A stretch of 64,000 nucleotides of DNA from Rouxiella chamberiensis (GCF_026967475.1 NZ_CP114058.1:4402001-4466000), one strand, 5' to 3'. Counted from the first letter of the stretch, positions 42,459 through 53,360 are shown. Translations and numbers: made by a program. Notes: generated by a model from the letters alone, not told the origin.

Positions 42459-43787
42459 ATGACAACAGTGACCCTTCCTCAACAGGAGTTTCAGGCGCGT
42501 CGTCAGGCGCTTATTGCCAAAATGGCGCCAGGAAGCGCGGCAATCATCTTTGCCGCTCCCGAAGCAACGCGCAACGCCGACAGCGAATATCCGTATCGTC
42601 AAAGCAGCGATTTCTGGTATCTGACCGGCTTTAACGAGCCGGAAGCGGCACTGGTGCTGGTCAAAAGTGACGATAACCATAATCACAGCGTGCTGTTCAA
42701 TCGCGTGCGTGATCTGACCGCCGAGATCTGGTTTGGCCGTCGTGTCGGTCAGGATGCCGCACCTGCGCGCCTTGGCGTTGATCGGGCGCTTCCTTTTGAC
42801 GATATCAACGAACAGCTTCACCTGCTGCTGAACGGTCTGGACGTGGTATATCACGCCCAGGGGTATTACGATTACGCCGACAGCATTGTGAATCGCGCGA
42901 TGGAAAAACTGCGCAACGGTTTTCGGCAGAATCTCTCCGCGCCTGCGACCATCACCGACTGGCGTCCCTGGGTGCATGAGATGCGATTAATCAAATCGCC
43001 GCATGAAATTGCGGTGATGCGCCGTGCGGGCGAGATTACGGCGAAAGGTCACATCCGCGCGATGCAGGCCTGTCGCGCCGGCATGTATGAATATCATCTT
43101 GAAGGCGAAATTCACTACGAATTCAGCCGTCACGGCTCGCGCTCGCCGTCTTACAACACCATTGTGGGCAGCGGCGACAACGCCTGCATTCTGCATTACA
43201 CCGAGAATGAATCCGAGCTGCGCAACGGCGACCTGGTGCTTATCGACGCAGGCTGCGAATACCAGAGCTATGCAGGCGACATCACCCGAACCTTCCCGGT
43301 CAGCGGCACGTTTACCCCGGCGCAGCGCGAGATTTACGACATCGTGCTCGCCTCCGAATACAAGGCACTGGAGATTCTGGGTCCGGGCCGCAGCATTCAG
43401 GAAGCGACCGAAGCCGCCATCCGCGTGATGGTGGAGGGGCTGGTCGGTCTTGGCGTGATGAAAGGCGAGGTCGACGAGCTGATTGCCGCGCAGGCGCATC
43501 GTCAGTTCTTCATGCACGGTCTGTCGCACTGGCTGGGGCTGGACGTGCATGATGTCGGCAATTACGGCACGGCCGATCGCAGCCGTACACTGGAACCGGG
43601 CATGGTGTTAACCGTTGAACCGGGTCTGTATATTGCGCCCGACGCCGACGTGCCCGAAGCCTATCGCGGCATCGGCATTCGTATTGAAGACAATATCGTC
43701 ATCACCAAAACCGGTATCGACATTCTGACCGGCGACGTTGTGAAAGAAGCCGACGAGATTGAAGCACTGATGGCGGCGGCAAGATAA
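42459..43787 (+). CDS. pepP: Xaa-Pro aminopeptidase PepP
   Basis: Dimanganese M24 peptidase that removes the N-terminal residue before proline. The 442 residues contain an N-terminal domain (EYPYRQSSDFWYLTGFNEPEA) and the pita-bread catalytic domain with metal ligands in VLIDAGCEYQSYAGDITRTFPV, HGLSHWLGLDVHDVG, TVEPGLY and GIGIRIEDN. ATG 42459 lies behind AGGAGCAGGTG and gives the family start; an upstream extension to 42429 is unlikely. Four bases separate it from ubiH. Confidence 0.95.
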   Translation: MTTVTLPQQEFQARRQALIAKMAPGSAAIIFAAPEATRNADSEYPYRQSSDFWYLTGFNEPEAALVLVKSDDNHNHSVLFNRVRDLTAEIWFGRRVGQDAAPARLGVDRALPFDDINEQLHLLLNGLDVVYHAQGYYDYADSIVNRAMEKLRNGFRQNLSAPATITDWRPWVHEMRLIKSPHEIAVMRRAGEITAKGHIRAMQACRAGMYEYHLEGEIHYEFSRHGSRSPSYNTIVGSGDNACILHYTENESELRNGDLVLIDAGCEYQSYAGDITRTFPVSGTFTPAQREIYDIVLASEYKALEILGPGRSIQEATEAAIRVMVEGLVGLGVMKGEVDELIAAQAHRQFFMHGLSHWLGLDVHDVGNYGTADRSRTLEPGMVLTVEPGLYIAPDADVPEAYRGIGIRIEDNIVITKTGIDILTGDVVKEADEIEALMAAAR

Positions 43788-43791
43788 TCTG

Positions 43792-44970
43792 ATGAGCATG
43801 ATCATTGTAGGCGGCGGGATGGCCGGTGCGACGCTGGCGCTGGCGCTCTCTTCGCTAACCCAGGGGCGTCTGCCGATTCATCTGGTCGAGGCGAGTTCGC
43901 CCGAGAACGTTACCCATCCCGGTTTCGATGCACGGGCAATTGCGCTGGCGCAGGGCACCTGTCAGCAACTGGCGGGGATCGGGGTCTGGTCGGCGCTGGC
44001 GAACTGCGCCACGCCTATCGTCGATATTCACGTCAGCGATCGCGGCCATGCCGGTGTGGTGAACCTCAATGCCGAACATTATGGCGTCGAGGCGCTCGGC
44101 CAGGTGGTCGAACTGCACGATGCCGGACAACGGCTGTTTGCGCTGCTGGCGAAAGCGCCGGGCGTGCAGTTGCATTGTCCGGCCCGCGTGGTCAACGTCG
44201 AGCGACAAAATGACAGCGCCAGCGTTACGCTCGACAACGGCGAGACATTGACGGCCAGCCTGCTGGTGGCCGCCGACGGTTCTCATTCCACGCTGGCACA
44301 GGCCTGCGGCGTTCGCTGGCAGCGTGAAAGCTATCGGCAGGTGGGCGTGATAGCCAATATCACGACCAGTTTGCCGCACAAGGGACGCGCCTTTGAACGC
44401 TTTACCGAACACGGCCCGCTGGCGTTATTGCCGATGTCCAAGGGACGCAGTTCGCTGGTGTGGTGTCATCCCCTTGAAAAAAGACAGGAAATCAACGGCT
44501 GGAGTGACGAGCGCTTCCTTGGCGAATTACAGCAGTCCTTTGGCTGGCGGCTCGGGAAGATGCAGCAAACCGGCGCACGGCAAAGTTATCCCTTACAATT
44601 ATCAACGGCCAGCGGGCACATCGCCCACCGTCTGGCGCTGGTCGGCAATGCGGCGCAGACGCTGCACCCTATCGCCGGACAAGGCTTCAATCTCGGCCTG
44701 CGCGATGTCATGACCCTGAGCGAGACTCTCGCCGAGGCCTGGCAGAACCATCATGACATCGGCAGCTATCAGGTGTTGAGCCGCTATCAGCAGCGTCGCC
44801 AACCCGATCAACGCGCGACCGTCGGCATTACCGATGGTCTGGTGCGCCTGTTTGCCAATCGCTATACGCCGCTGGTCACAGGGCGTAATCTCGGACTGAT
44901 GGCGATGGAGCGAATCCCTCCTCTGCGCGATGCCTTTACCCGCCGCACTCTCGGCTGGACAGAACGCTGA
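43792..44970 (+). CDS. ubiH: 2-octaprenyl-6-methoxyphenol hydroxylase UbiH
   Basis: FAD monooxygenase of ubiquinone biosynthesis. The 392-residue protein has the FAD motif IIVGGGMAGATLAL, the second dinucleotide segment LLVAADGSHSTLAQACGV and the ubiH-family motif LALVGNAAQTLHPIAGQGFNLGLRD (in residues about 280-305). ATG 43792 lies four bases after pepP; ATG 43798 is an alternative. Next gene ubiI is 55 bases downstream. Confidence 0.95.
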   Translation: MSMIIVGGGMAGATLALALSSLTQGRLPIHLVEASSPENVTHPGFDARAIALAQGTCQQLAGIGVWSALANCATPIVDIHVSDRGHAGVVNLNAEHYGVEALGQVVELHDAGQRLFALLAKAPGVQLHCPARVVNVERQNDSASVTLDNGETLTASLLVAADGSHSTLAQACGVRWQRESYRQVGVIANITTSLPHKGRAFERFTEHGPLALLPMSKGRSSLVWCHPLEKRQEINGWSDERFLGELQQSFGWRLGKMQQTGARQSYPLQLSTASGHIAHRLALVGNAAQTLHPIAGQGFNLGLRDVMTLSETLAEAWQNHHDIGSYQVLSRYQQRRQPDQRATVGITDGLVRLFANRYTPLVTGRNLGLMAMERIPPLRDAFTRRTLGWTER

Positions 44971-45025
44971 ACACGCTGGCACAGGTCCAGCCTGACCGCA
45001 GAAAATGACAGGAATGGAATAAATT

Positions 45026-46249
45026 ATGCAATCTTTTGATGTGGTTATCGCCGGTGGCGGCATGACAGGACTGGCGTTGGCCTGCAGCCTTCAGGGCAGC
45101 GGCCTGCGAATAGCGGTGCTCGAAACCCGGCAGCCCGACGACGCCCCTTTGCCCGAGATCCCGGGCGTGCGCGTTTCGGCAATCAATGCCGCCAGCGAGC
45201 GCCTGCTCCAGCACATCGGTGCCTGGAACGCTATCATCGGCCAGCGTGCCAACCCGTATCAGGGCATGGAAGTGTGGGACCGCGACAGCTTTGGCAAAAT
45301 CGCCTTTCGCAGCGAAGAATACGGGTTCAGCCATCTTGGGCATATCATCGAAAACCAGGTGATTCACCGCGCCCTGTGGCAGCGTGCCGAGCAGTTGAAC
45401 GAGGTCGAAATCTTCGCGCCCGCCAAGCTTAAAAACGTGGCATGGGGCGAGAACGAAGCCTTTATCAATCTCGAAGATGGCCGCATGCTCACCGCACGGC
45501 TGGTGGTCGGTGCCGACGGTGCTCATTCCTGGCTGCGCCAGCACGCGGATATCCCGCTGACCTTCTGGGATTATCGCCATCATGCACTGGTTGCGACGAT
45601 TCGCACCGACGAACCGCACCAATCTGTGGCACGTCAGGTCTTCCACGGCGAAGGTATTCTGGCTTTCCTGCCGCTGGCCGATGCGCATTTGTCGTCGATA
45701 GTCTGGTCCGTTTCGCCGGAAGAGGCCGAGCGGCTGTCTGCGCTGACGGATGCCGAGTTCAACAAGATTCTTTCCAGCACTTTCGATCTGCGCCTTGGCG
45801 TGTGTGAAGTGGTCAGCGAACGCCAAACCTTCCCGCTGACCGGCCGTTATGCGCGCAGTTTCGCGGCGCAGCGGCTGGCGCTGATTGGCGATGCGGCCCA
45901 CACCGTGCATCCGCTTGCGGGGCAGGGCGTGAATCTCGGCTTTATGGATGTCGCCGAATTGGCTTCTGAAATCAAGCGCCTGCAACGAGAAGGCAAAGAT
46001 TTTGGTCAGTACCTGTATCTGCGACGTTTCGAACGCAAACGCAAACACAGTGCCGCGGTGATGCTGGCGGGCATGCAGGGGTTCCGTGAACTCTTTGCGG
46101 GCAATAATCCGGCCAAGAAACTGCTGCGCGACATCGGCCTTACGCTGGCCGATTCCCTGCCCGGTGTGAAGCCGCAATTGCTGCGTCAGGCGATGGGGCT
46201 GAACGATTTACCCGACTGGTTGCAGAGCAAAGATCTTCAGCTGAAATAA
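45026..46249 (+). CDS. ubiI: 2-octaprenylphenol C5-hydroxylase UbiI
   Basis: FAD monooxygenase paralogous to UbiH, hydroxylating C5 of the ubiquinone ring (formerly VisC). The 407-residue protein has DVVIAGGGMTGLALACSL, LVVGADGAHSWLRQ and RLALIGDAAHTVHPLAGQGVN. It ends the ygfB-pepP-ubiH-ubiI cluster; a large inverted repeat follows 42 bases after its stop. Confidence 0.95.
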   Translation: MQSFDVVIAGGGMTGLALACSLQGSGLRIAVLETRQPDDAPLPEIPGVRVSAINAASERLLQHIGAWNAIIGQRANPYQGMEVWDRDSFGKIAFRSEEYGFSHLGHIIENQVIHRALWQRAEQLNEVEIFAPAKLKNVAWGENEAFINLEDGRMLTARLVVGADGAHSWLRQHADIPLTFWDYRHHALVATIRTDEPHQSVARQVFHGEGILAFLPLADAHLSSIVWSVSPEEAERLSALTDAEFNKILSSTFDLRLGVCEVVSERQTFPLTGRYARSFAAQRLALIGDAAHTVHPLAGQGVNLGFMDVAELASEIKRLQREGKDFGQYLYLRRFERKRKHSAAVMLAGMQGFRELFAGNNPAKKLLRDIGLTLADSLPGVKPQLLRQAMGLNDLPDWLQSKDLQLK

Positions 46250-46290
46250 TCTAATTCCGCTCATCAATTTCCATTACTTTTTCTAATCCG

Positions 46291-46332
46291 GCGCAGAATT
46301 TCGCACACCACAAATGGTGCGAAATTCTGCGC
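46291..46332. repeat. Long imperfect palindrome after ubiI
   Basis: GCGCAGAATTTCGCAC, AC, CA (46291-46310) pairs with TGGTGCGAAATTCTGCGC (46315-46332): 18 paired bases on each side, one AC bulge and loop CAAA. No T run follows, so it is not a classical intrinsic terminator. The remaining 46333-46646 must hold the gcv promoter; no gene or glycine riboswitch is seen. Confidence 0.85.
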
Positions 46333-46646
46333 TCGCGTTACATAACATCGATCTCTTTGCGATTTATTTATAGATTTTGCGCGATAAACCCCATTTTTCC
46401 AGCTAAAAATTCTGCATCATGCCGCGCGGCATTTCCTGATACTCAACCGATGACACCTATTTTAACTTATGGTTAGCAGGGACATTCGGTGGTAACGTTC
46501 AGGAAAAGGTATCGTTTGCGTCGGCACAGTTCTTGCACAGTTCTCGACCCGGTTTTGATGCATTGTCGTTCAATTCACAAGGCTGTTGCGGCCTCGGCAC
46601 TGCGCATAAATCGGGCATACCGCTTTGATAAAGAATGAGGAAAAAG

Positions 46647-47741
46647 ATGACACAGCAGACTCGGTTATATGATCAACATGTGGCCTGTGGCGCACGGATG
46701 GTCGATTTTCACGGCTGGATGATGCCCCTGCATTACGGCTCCCAGCTGGATGAGCACCATATTGTTCGCAATGACGCCGGCATGTTTGACGTTTCCCATA
46801 TGACTATCGTCGATTTGCATGGCGCACGCACCCGCGAATTCCTGCGTTATCTGCTGGCCAATGACGTTGCCAAGCTGACCCAGCCGGGCAAGGCGCTGTA
46901 CACCGGCATGCTGAATGCCTCCGGTGGCGTTATCGATGACCTCATCGTCTATTTCTTTACCGAAGATTTCTTCCGTCTGGTCGTCAACTCCGCCACGCGT
47001 GAAAAAGACTTGGCCTGGATCACCGAACACGCCAAACCGTTTGGCGTTGAACTGACCGTGCGTGATGACCTCGCGCTGATTGCCGTGCAGGGCCCGCAGG
47101 CCAAAGAGCGCGCCCAGACGCTGTTTACCGATGAACAAAAACAGGCCGTAGAGGGCATGAAGCCTTTCTTCGGCGTAGAAGCCGGTTCGCTGTTTATTGC
47201 CACTACAGGTTACACCGGTGAAGCCGGTTACGAGATTGCCCTGCCGCAGGAAGAGGCCGCCGAATTCTGGCAGAAACTGCTGGCGGCGGGCGTGAAGCCG
47301 GCCGGTCTTGGCGCGCGCGATACGCTGCGTCTTGAAGCGGGCATGAACCTGTATGGTCAGGAGATGGACGAAGGCGTGTCGCCGCTGGCTGCCAACATGG
47401 GCTGGACCATCGCCTGGCTGCCGGAAGATCGTGATTTTATCGGTCGCGACGCACTGGAAAGACAGCGTGAAGACGGCACCGATCAACTGGTTGGCCTGAT
47501 CATGACTGAAAAAGGCGTGCTGCGTAACGAACTGCCGGTGCGTTTCACCGACGCCGCGGGCAACGTGCAGGAAGGCGCTATCACCAGCGGATCTTTCTCA
47601 CCGACTCTGGGTTACAGCATTGCGCTGGCTCGCGTCCCAGCGGGTATCGGCGAGCAGGCTATCGTACAAATCCGCAACCGTGAAATGCCGGTGCGTGTGA
47701 CAAAACCGAGCTTCGTGCGTAACGGCAAAAGCCTGGTTTAA
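46647..47741 (+). CDS. gcvT: Glycine cleavage system T-protein (aminomethyltransferase)
   Basis: GcvT moves the methylene group from lipoyl-bound aminomethyl on H-protein to tetrahydrofolate and releases ammonia. At 364 residues it equals E. coli GcvT. It shows [57 protein letters not shown] and [17 protein letters not shown], with the folate-site Asp in the DTLR segment. ATG 46647 sits behind GAGGAAAAAG; an upstream in-frame ATG at 46635 overlaps that site. First gene of gcvTHP. Confidence 0.97.
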   Translation: MTQQTRLYDQHVACGARMVDFHGWMMPLHYGSQLDEHHIVRNDAGMFDVSHMTIVDLHGARTREFLRYLLANDVAKLTQPGKALYTGMLNASGGVIDDLIVYFFTEDFFRLVVNSATREKDLAWITEHAKPFGVELTVRDDLALIAVQGPQAKERAQTLFTDEQKQAVEGMKPFFGVEAGSLFIATTGYTGEAGYEIALPQEEAAEFWQKLLAAGVKPAGLGARDTLRLEAGMNLYGQEMDEGVSPLAANMGWTIAWLPEDRDFIGRDALERQREDGTDQLVGLIMTEKGVLRNELPVRFTDAAGNVQEGAITSGSFSPTLGYSIALARVPAGIGEQAIVQIRNREMPVRVTKPSFVRNGKSLV

Positions 47742-47791
47742 CTGCTTTCTTATTGATTCACCTATAAATTAAAAAATTTCGGAGAGTAATT

Positions 47792-48178
47792 ATGAGCAAT
47801 GTCCCAGCAGAATTGAAATACGCGTCTTCTCACGAGTGGATTCGTTCAGAAGGCAACGGCCTGTACAGTGTCGGCATCACCGAGCACGCGCAAGAGCTGC
47901 TGGGCGACATGGTCTTCGTCGACTTGCCGGAAGTCGGTCGCACCGTTGACGCAGGCGAAGACTGCGCCGTGGCCGAATCCGTGAAGGCGGCGTCAGACAT
48001 CTATTCACCTATCAGCGGTGAAATCGTCGCTATCAACAGTGAACTGGAATCTTCGCCTGAACTGGTCAACAGCGAGCCTTATGGTGACGGTTTCCTATTC
48101 CAGATCAAAGCTTCCGACGAATCCGAACTCGACAATTTACTCGATGCCACGGCCTACGCCGCCACATTCGAAGACTAA
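47792..48178 (+). CDS. gcvH: Glycine cleavage system H-protein
   Basis: Small lipoyl carrier protein that shuttles the aminomethyl group between P-, T- and L-proteins. The 128-residue product carries the lipoylation Lys65 in [15 protein letters not shown], between the two beta hairpins, and the family end [14 protein letters not shown]. It starts behind CGGAGAG, 50 bases after gcvT, and precedes gcvP by 141 bases. Confidence 0.97.
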   Translation: MSNVPAELKYASSHEWIRSEGNGLYSVGITEHAQELLGDMVFVDLPEVGRTVDAGEDCAVAESVKAASDIYSPISGEIVAINSELESSPELVNSEPYGDGFLFQIKASDESELDNLLDATAYAATFED

Positions 48179-48319
48179 TGACGCGTCGTACCTGAAACGA
48201 CAGCCGCATTGGCCGCCTTGCCGTCGCGCCAATGACCCCGGGTAAATAGTGAGTAGTTCGATAATTTCAGTAACGCGTTGTCTCGATACCTCAATGCAAG
48301 ATTTAGGAATGCGTAGCAC

Positions 48320-51193
48320 ATGACTCAGACTCTTAGCCAACTTGAACACAGCGAAGCCTTTATCGGTCGCCATATCGGTCCTTCATCCCTTCAGCAGCAG
48401 CAGATGCTGGAAACCGTAGGCGCGAACTCGCTGAACGCCCTAATCCAGCAGATTGTTCCGGCCGACATCCAGTTACCGGGTCCTCCTGCGGTCGGCGATG
48501 CGGTGACCGAGCATCAGGCTCTGGCGGAGCTGAAGGCGATTGCCAGCCAGAACCAGTGCTACAAATCCTACATCGGCATGGGCTACAGTGCCGTGCTGAC
48601 CCCGCCGGTTATCCTGCGCAACATGCTTGAGAATCCGGGCTGGTACACCGCCTATACGCCTTATCAGCCGGAAGTGTCGCAGGGCCGTCTCGAAGCGCTG
48701 CTGAACTTCCAGACGCTGACCCTCGACCTGACCGGTCTGGATCTGGCCTCCGCTTCGCTGCTCGATGAAGCGACCGCCGCCGCAGAAGCGATGGCGCTGG
48801 CAAAACGCGCCAGCAAGCTGAAAGACGCGAACCGTTTCTTCGTGGCCGACGACGTGCATCCACAGACGCTGGACGTCGTGCGCACCCGTGCCGAGACCTT
48901 TGGTTTTGACATCATCGTCGACAAGGCCGAAAAAGTGCTGGATCTCGACGGCGTGTTTGGCGTGCTGGTACAGCAGGTCGGCACAACCGGTGAAATCCAC
49001 GATTACAGCGCGCTGTTTACCGAGCTGAAATCCCGCAAGATTATTACAAGCGTTGCCGCCGACATCATGGCGCTGGTGCTGTTGAGCGCACCGGGCAAGC
49101 AGGGTGCCGACGTGGTCTTTGGCTCCGCGCAGCGCTTTGGCGTGCCGATGGGCTACGGCGGTCCACACGCCGCATTCTTTGCCTGCCGCGACGAATTCAA
49201 ACGGTCCATGCCGGGCCGCATTATCGGCGTTTCCCGCGATGCCGCCGGTAACACCGCGCTGCGCATGGCGATGCAAACCCGCGAGCAGCATATCCGCCGC
49301 GAGAAAGCCAACTCCAACATTTGTACCTCGCAGGTGCTGCTGGCCAACATCGCGAGCCTGTACGCCGTATTCCACGGGCCTGAAGGTCTGAAACGCATCG
49401 CCAACCGCATTCATCGTCTGACCGGCATTCTGGCCGCAGGCCTGAAAAAAGGCGGTTTGACCCTGCGCCATCAAAGCTGGTTCGACGCGCTGACCGTTGA
49501 CGTGCAGGACAAAGCCGCCGTGCTGGATCGCGCCCTGAGCTTTGGCCTGAATTTCCGTACCGATATTCACAATGCGGTCGGTATTACCCTCGATGAAGCC
49601 ACTTCTCGCGAAGACGTGCAGGTGTTGTTCTCCGTGCTGCTGGGCGAGGATCACGGGCTGGATATCGATGCGCTCGACAAGGCCGCCAGCACTGACAGCA
49701 ACGCGATCCCTGCCGCCATGCTGCGTCAGGATCCTGTCCTTACGCATCCGGTATTCAACCAATATCACAGTGAAACCGAAATGATGCGCTATATGCATCG
49801 TCTCGAGAAAAAGGATCTGGCGCTGAATCAGGCGATGATCCCGCTGGGTTCCTGCACCATGAAGCTCAATGCTGCGGCCGAGATGATCCCTATCACCTGG
49901 CCTGAATTTGCCTCGCTGCACCCGTTCTGCCCTATCGAGCAGGCAGCCGGCTACCAGCAGATGATAGGTCAGCTTTCCCAGTGGCTGGTTCAATTGACGG
50001 GCTATGACGCGGTCTGCATGCAGCCAAACTCCGGCGCGCAGGGCGAATACGCGGGTCTGCTGGCGATTCGTCATTATCACGAAAGCCGTAACGAAGGCGG
50101 TCGTCATATCTGTCTTATTCCAAGCTCCGCGCACGGCACGAACCCGGCGTCGGCCCAGATGGCGAGCATGAGCGTAGTGGTGGTCGCCTGTGACAAACAG
50201 GGCAATATCGACCTGAATGACCTGCGCGAGAAAGCGGCGCAGGCGGGCGACGAACTGTCCTGTATCATGGTGACTTACCCGTCTACCCACGGCGTGTATG
50301 AAGAAACCATTCGCGAAGTGTGCCAGATTGTTCACCAGTACGGCGGTCAGGTTTACCTCGACGGCGCAAACATGAATGCGCAGGTCGGCATCACCACGCC
50401 AGGCTATATCGGCGCCGATGTTTCGCACCTCAACCTGCACAAGACCTTCTGCATTCCACACGGCGGCGGCGGTCCGGGCATGGGTCCTATCGGCGTGAAA
50501 GCGCATCTGGCCCCGTTTGTACCGGGTCACAGCGTCGTGCAGATTGACGGCGTGCTGACCCAGAACGGCGCGGTTTCGGCGGCACCGTTCGGCAGCGCCT
50601 CCATCTTGCCTATCAGCTGGATGTACATCCGCATGATGGGCGCGGAAGGCCTGAAGCAGGCGAGCCAGGTGGCTATTCTTAACGCCAACTATATCGCGAC
50701 CCGCTTGAAGGATGCGTATCCTGTGCTGTACACCGGCCGAGATGGCCGGGTGGCGCACGAATGCATTCTGGATATCCGCCCGCTGAAAGAGGCGACCGGT
50801 ATCAGTGAAATGGATATCGCCAAACGTCTGATCGACTACGGATTCCACGCGCCGACCATGTCGTTCCCGGTTGCGGGCACGCTAATGGTCGAGCCAACCG
50901 AATCAGAGAGCAAAGTCGAGATCGACCGTTTTGTCGATGCATTGCTGGCGATCCGCGCTGAAATTGAGCAGGTCGCGCAAGGTCAATGGACGCTGCAGGA
51001 CAACCCGCTGGTTAACGCGCCGCACACGCAGGCCGAGTTGGTCAGCGAGTGGGAGCACGCCTACAGCCGCGAGCTGGCAGTGTTCCCTGCGGGCAGCGAC
51101 GACAAATACTGGCCGACCGTAAAACGTCTCGACGACGTGTACGGCGATCGTAATCTGTTCTGCTCATGCGTGCCGATTGCCGACTACGAATAA
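48320..51193 (+). CDS. gcvP: Glycine dehydrogenase (decarboxylating), P-protein
   Basis: PLP enzyme that decarboxylates glycine and passes the aminomethyl group to GcvH. A single 957-residue chain, as in E. coli, with the N-terminal half ([39 protein letters not shown]) and the C-terminal half holding PLP Lys708 in [33 protein letters not shown] LGSCTMKLN and [16 protein letters not shown] are family signatures. It ends the gcvTHP operon at a strong terminator. Confidence 0.97.
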   Translation: MTQTLSQLEHSEAFIGRHIGPSSLQQQQMLETVGANSLNALIQQIVPADIQLPGPPAVGDAVTEHQALAELKAIASQNQCYKSYIGMGYSAVLTPPVILRNMLENPGWYTAYTPYQPEVSQGRLEALLNFQTLTLDLTGLDLASASLLDEATAAAEAMALAKRASKLKDANRFFVADDVHPQTLDVVRTRAETFGFDIIVDKAEKVLDLDGVFGVLVQQVGTTGEIHDYSALFTELKSRKIITSVAADIMALVLLSAPGKQGADVVFGSAQRFGVPMGYGGPHAAFFACRDEFKRSMPGRIIGVSRDAAGNTALRMAMQTREQHIRREKANSNICTSQVLLANIASLYAVFHGPEGLKRIANRIHRLTGILAAGLKKGGLTLRHQSWFDALTVDVQDKAAVLDRALSFGLNFRTDIHNAVGITLDEATSREDVQVLFSVLLGEDHGLDIDALDKAASTDSNAIPAAMLRQDPVLTHPVFNQYHSETEMMRYMHRLEKKDLALNQAMIPLGSCTMKLNAAAEMIPITWPEFASLHPFCPIEQAAGYQQMIGQLSQWLVQLTGYDAVCMQPNSGAQGEYAGLLAIRHYHESRNEGGRHICLIPSSAHGTNPASAQMASMSVVVVACDKQGNIDLNDLREKAAQAGDELSCIMVTYPSTHGVYEETIREVCQIVHQYGGQVYLDGANMNAQVGITTPGYIGADVSHLNLHKTFCIPHGGGGPGMGPIGVKAHLAPFVPGHSVVQIDGVLTQNGAVSAAPFGSASILPISWMYIRMMGAEGLKQASQVAILNANYIATRLKDAYPVLYTGRDGRVAHECILDIRPLKEATGISEMDIAKRLIDYGFHAPTMSFPVAGTLMVEPTESESKVEIDRFVDALLAIRAEIEQVAQGQWTLQDNPLVNAPHTQAELVSEWEHAYSRELAVFPAGSDDKYWPTVKRLDDVYGDRNLFCSCVPIADYE

Positions 51194-51263
51194 TCGCCTC
51201 GCGCTGCCGGAGTGTTCCGCTGGCAGCGCAGATATCGGCTGTACACGGGGTTCGACGCCCCAT

Positions 51264-51299
51264 AAAAAAATCCCTGACATCACTGTCAGGGATTTTTTT
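51264..51299. terminator. Bidirectional terminator between gcvP and the OprB-type porin
   Basis: TCCCTGAC (51271-51278) pairs with GTCAGGGA (51285-51292), flanked by seven A and seven T, so it can end both convergent transcripts. Confidence 0.93.
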
Positions 51300-51335
51300 G
51301 CTTCTCAATCGGGTGTCGAAAACGCCTACACCCGG

Positions 51336-52631
51336 TTAGAGCTGGATTTTAACCTGCACGCCTGCGACCCACGCATCGGTAATCTGCTTGTTGGTGAAAG
51401 CCCCCGGCTCTTTGATGTATTGCAGACTCGGACGCACCGACAGCCACGGCGTAGCCTGCAGACTGTAGGTCAGCTCGACCAGTTGCTCTGCGCGATCCAG
51501 ACCGGAAACGGTATCCGCGCCCGCGTAATCGCCGGCCGCCTGAAGACTGGCGATGTCATTGTTGCGGCTGTTGCGATTGTACACCGCCTTGCCGTACCCG
51601 ATGGAGATGGCATCTTTAGGGCGCGACTCGAACGGAGCGGTCAGCACAAAACCTGCCGAATACCAGTGGCGGAAAGTGGCAGTGGCTTTATCGGCCGTAG
51701 TCCATTCGCCGAACAGATGAAGGAACTGCGCCTTGTTGGTCGAAGACTTCCAAATGGTCTGATCGCCGAGAATGTAACCCCCGCTGCGTCCTGAAGAGAG
51801 GCTGTCGCTGTTGTCGATGCGCGAGACTTTCGACGTATCGTGGTAGTAGCCAAATTTATACTGGCCCGGCAGGTCACCGTGATAGCTGTAAATCGCTTCA
51901 ACCGGAATGATGGCGCCGGTCGTGCCGTGAACAAACGGATTAAAGGCCTTGGACGGCGCGCTGCTGGTGCGCGGATTGACATCGAAAACGGCGGTTTGAA
52001 TCGCCCAGCTGTCATTGAGCTGATATTTGATTTCGCCACCCAGATGCGCCGAAGGATAGTTGCCCCAGCCGCTGCCGCCCGACATGGTCAACGGATGCGC
52101 GCAGAAGGCGGCGTTCATGAAGGTGGTCAGGAGCGACATGCCGCCAAAATCGTTGCCCATCGCCATCAAACCAATCTTGTACGTCAGTTTTGGCGTGGCA
52201 AGCCAGTTCGCATAGCTGAATTCGGAAAGGCGGGTGTAATAGCCGCCCGCCACTTCCTGCACTGGCAGGCGGTTGCCGACCAGATCTTCGGAGGTGCTGC
52301 GGCCGCGGCGGTCGTTAATCAGCAATTGCACGGTACCGGCGTGGTCGCTGTCCAGCATCTTGTCGAGATCAAAGGTTGCGCCGACTTTGACCTGCTGGGC
52401 ATAGCGGGTGCCGTAGCTTTCACCGCCGCTGATAACGCCTGCGGTTTCGGAGACGTATTCCCCCGTGAGGGTTACGCCGTCATTCTTCAATTGGGTGCGT
52501 TCGCCGCCCCAATCGCCGGTTAAGGTATCCTGATGCCAAAAATCAACGGCTTGCGCCTGAGCAAAACTCCCCGCGGACCAGAACAGAAGACTTGCGGCCA
52601 GAGGGGAAAGAGTCAAAAATCTTGTTTTCAT
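51336..52631 (-). CDS. OprB family carbohydrate-selective porin
   Basis: Outer-membrane beta-barrel of the OprB family, which lets glucose and other sugars cross the outer membrane. ATG 52631 opens a signal peptide (KTRFLTLSPLAASLLFWSAGSFAQA) and mature protein starting with the OprB-typical TLTGDWGGERTQLKNDGVTLTGEY. Further family segments are QVKVGATFDLDKML, GNYPSAHLGGEIKYQL and TPWLSVRPSLQYIKEPGA. The 431-residue chain ends VQVKIQL; a final Leu instead of the usual Phe/Trp is unusual for a barrel assembly signal. The frame is open upstream to 52721 without signal-peptide features. It lies 120 bases downstream of the secreted chorismate mutase gene. Confidence 0.82.
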   Translation of the reverse strand: MKTRFLTLSPLAASLLFWSAGSFAQAQAVDFWHQDTLTGDWGGERTQLKNDGVTLTGEYVSETAGVISGGESYGTRYAQQVKVGATFDLDKMLDSDHAGTVQLLINDRRGRSTSEDLVGNRLPVQEVAGGYYTRLSEFSYANWLATPKLTYKIGLMAMGNDFGGMSLLTTFMNAAFCAHPLTMSGGSGWGNYPSAHLGGEIKYQLNDSWAIQTAVFDVNPRTSSAPSKAFNPFVHGTTGAIIPVEAIYSYHGDLPGQYKFGYYHDTSKVSRIDNSDSLSSGRSGGYILGDQTIWKSSTNKAQFLHLFGEWTTADKATATFRHWYSAGFVLTAPFESRPKDAISIGYGKAVYNRNSRNNDIASLQAAGDYAGADTVSGLDRAEQLVELTYSLQATPWLSVRPSLQYIKEPGAFTNKQITDAWVAGVQVKIQL

Positions 52632-52751
52632 CGAGTATGAGGCCTGAAGTGCAGAAGGAAATCCGGCCGCATTATACATTGAACCAAATGATTCGAAATA
52701 ACCTGCATTACAAAATAGCAACTTTTGCTCATTTTACATAACGAGCCGTTT

Positions 52752-53360
52752 TCATTTTTGCGCTTTGAGATGCACCTGCCCAAGCGCGTGATAGAGTTGG
52801 ATCTTGTCGGCCCGAGTCAGATTATCCTGCTGTAAGTCTTCAATAAATTCGGCCTGATTGTCGGGAGAGATTTTGCCGTTGGCCTTTAACTCCAGCGCCA
52901 GCCTTTGCAGAATCTGGTCGGAAAGCGAGGCAATATTTTTTCTGACCTCGTCCAGAGGACGCGGCTGCCACGCGGTTTCGGGTGAGGCCAGCCAGTCTGC
53001 GCGATAGCGATATTGAATGGCCTTGGCCGCACTCATCTGCGCCACGATGAAAGGCTTTACGGAGAGAGGATCAAGCCCCAGCTTTTCTGCCGTCTGTTGC
53101 GTGGCGACCAGCACTTTATCTTCCTGAGACAACACCTCGACCGGTTGATGATTGACTGCCTTGCTGCCTGCCACGTCTTTCATGTAGGAAAGCCGCTGAT
53201 TGATAAGACCCGGCAGAGTGTCTTTGTCCGAGGCCAGCGCCGCAAGCGGCAGGGTCGCCGCCGTGACGGCACTAAACAGCAGTGCGCGGCAAAAGGTTTT
53301 GCCCATAAGAATGGGAAAAGACGAGGTTAATGCGGGAAACGGCAGGCAACGGGCAGGCAT
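52752..53360 (-). CDS. aroQ: Secreted (periplasmic) chorismate mutase, AroQ-gamma class
   Basis: Monofunctional chorismate mutase of the exported AroQ class, turning chorismate into prephenate in the periplasm. The mature protein has the all-helical motif INQRLSYMKDVAGSKAVNHQPVE with the active-site Arg and Lys, then KPFIVAQMSAAKAIQYRYRADW and QILQRLALELK. A signal sequence (FCRALLFSAVTAATLPLAALAS) precedes it. Two starts are possible: ATG 53360, behind AGGGA nine bases away, gives a long signal n-region (202 residues); ATG 53306 gives a standard signal peptide (184 residues) but has a weak ribosome site. Confidence 0.87.
   Translation of the reverse strand: MPARCLPFPALTSSFPILMGKTFCRALLFSAVTAATLPLAALASDKDTLPGLINQRLSYMKDVAGSKAVNHQPVEVLSQEDKVLVATQQTAEKLGLDPLSVKPFIVAQMSAAKAIQYRYRADWLASPETAWQPRPLDEVRKNIASLSDQILQRLALELKANGKISPDNQAEFIEDLQQDNLTRADKIQLYHALGQVHLKAQK

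Noticed and set aside
46250..46646. Glycine riboswitch before gcvT
   Set aside because: No tandem aptamer-like conserved segments were seen; enterobacterial gcv operons normally use GcvA instead.
48473..50848. 791-codon open frame opposite gcvP
   Set aside because: It lies fully inside gcvP on the other strand and shows no recognisable domain or ribosome site.
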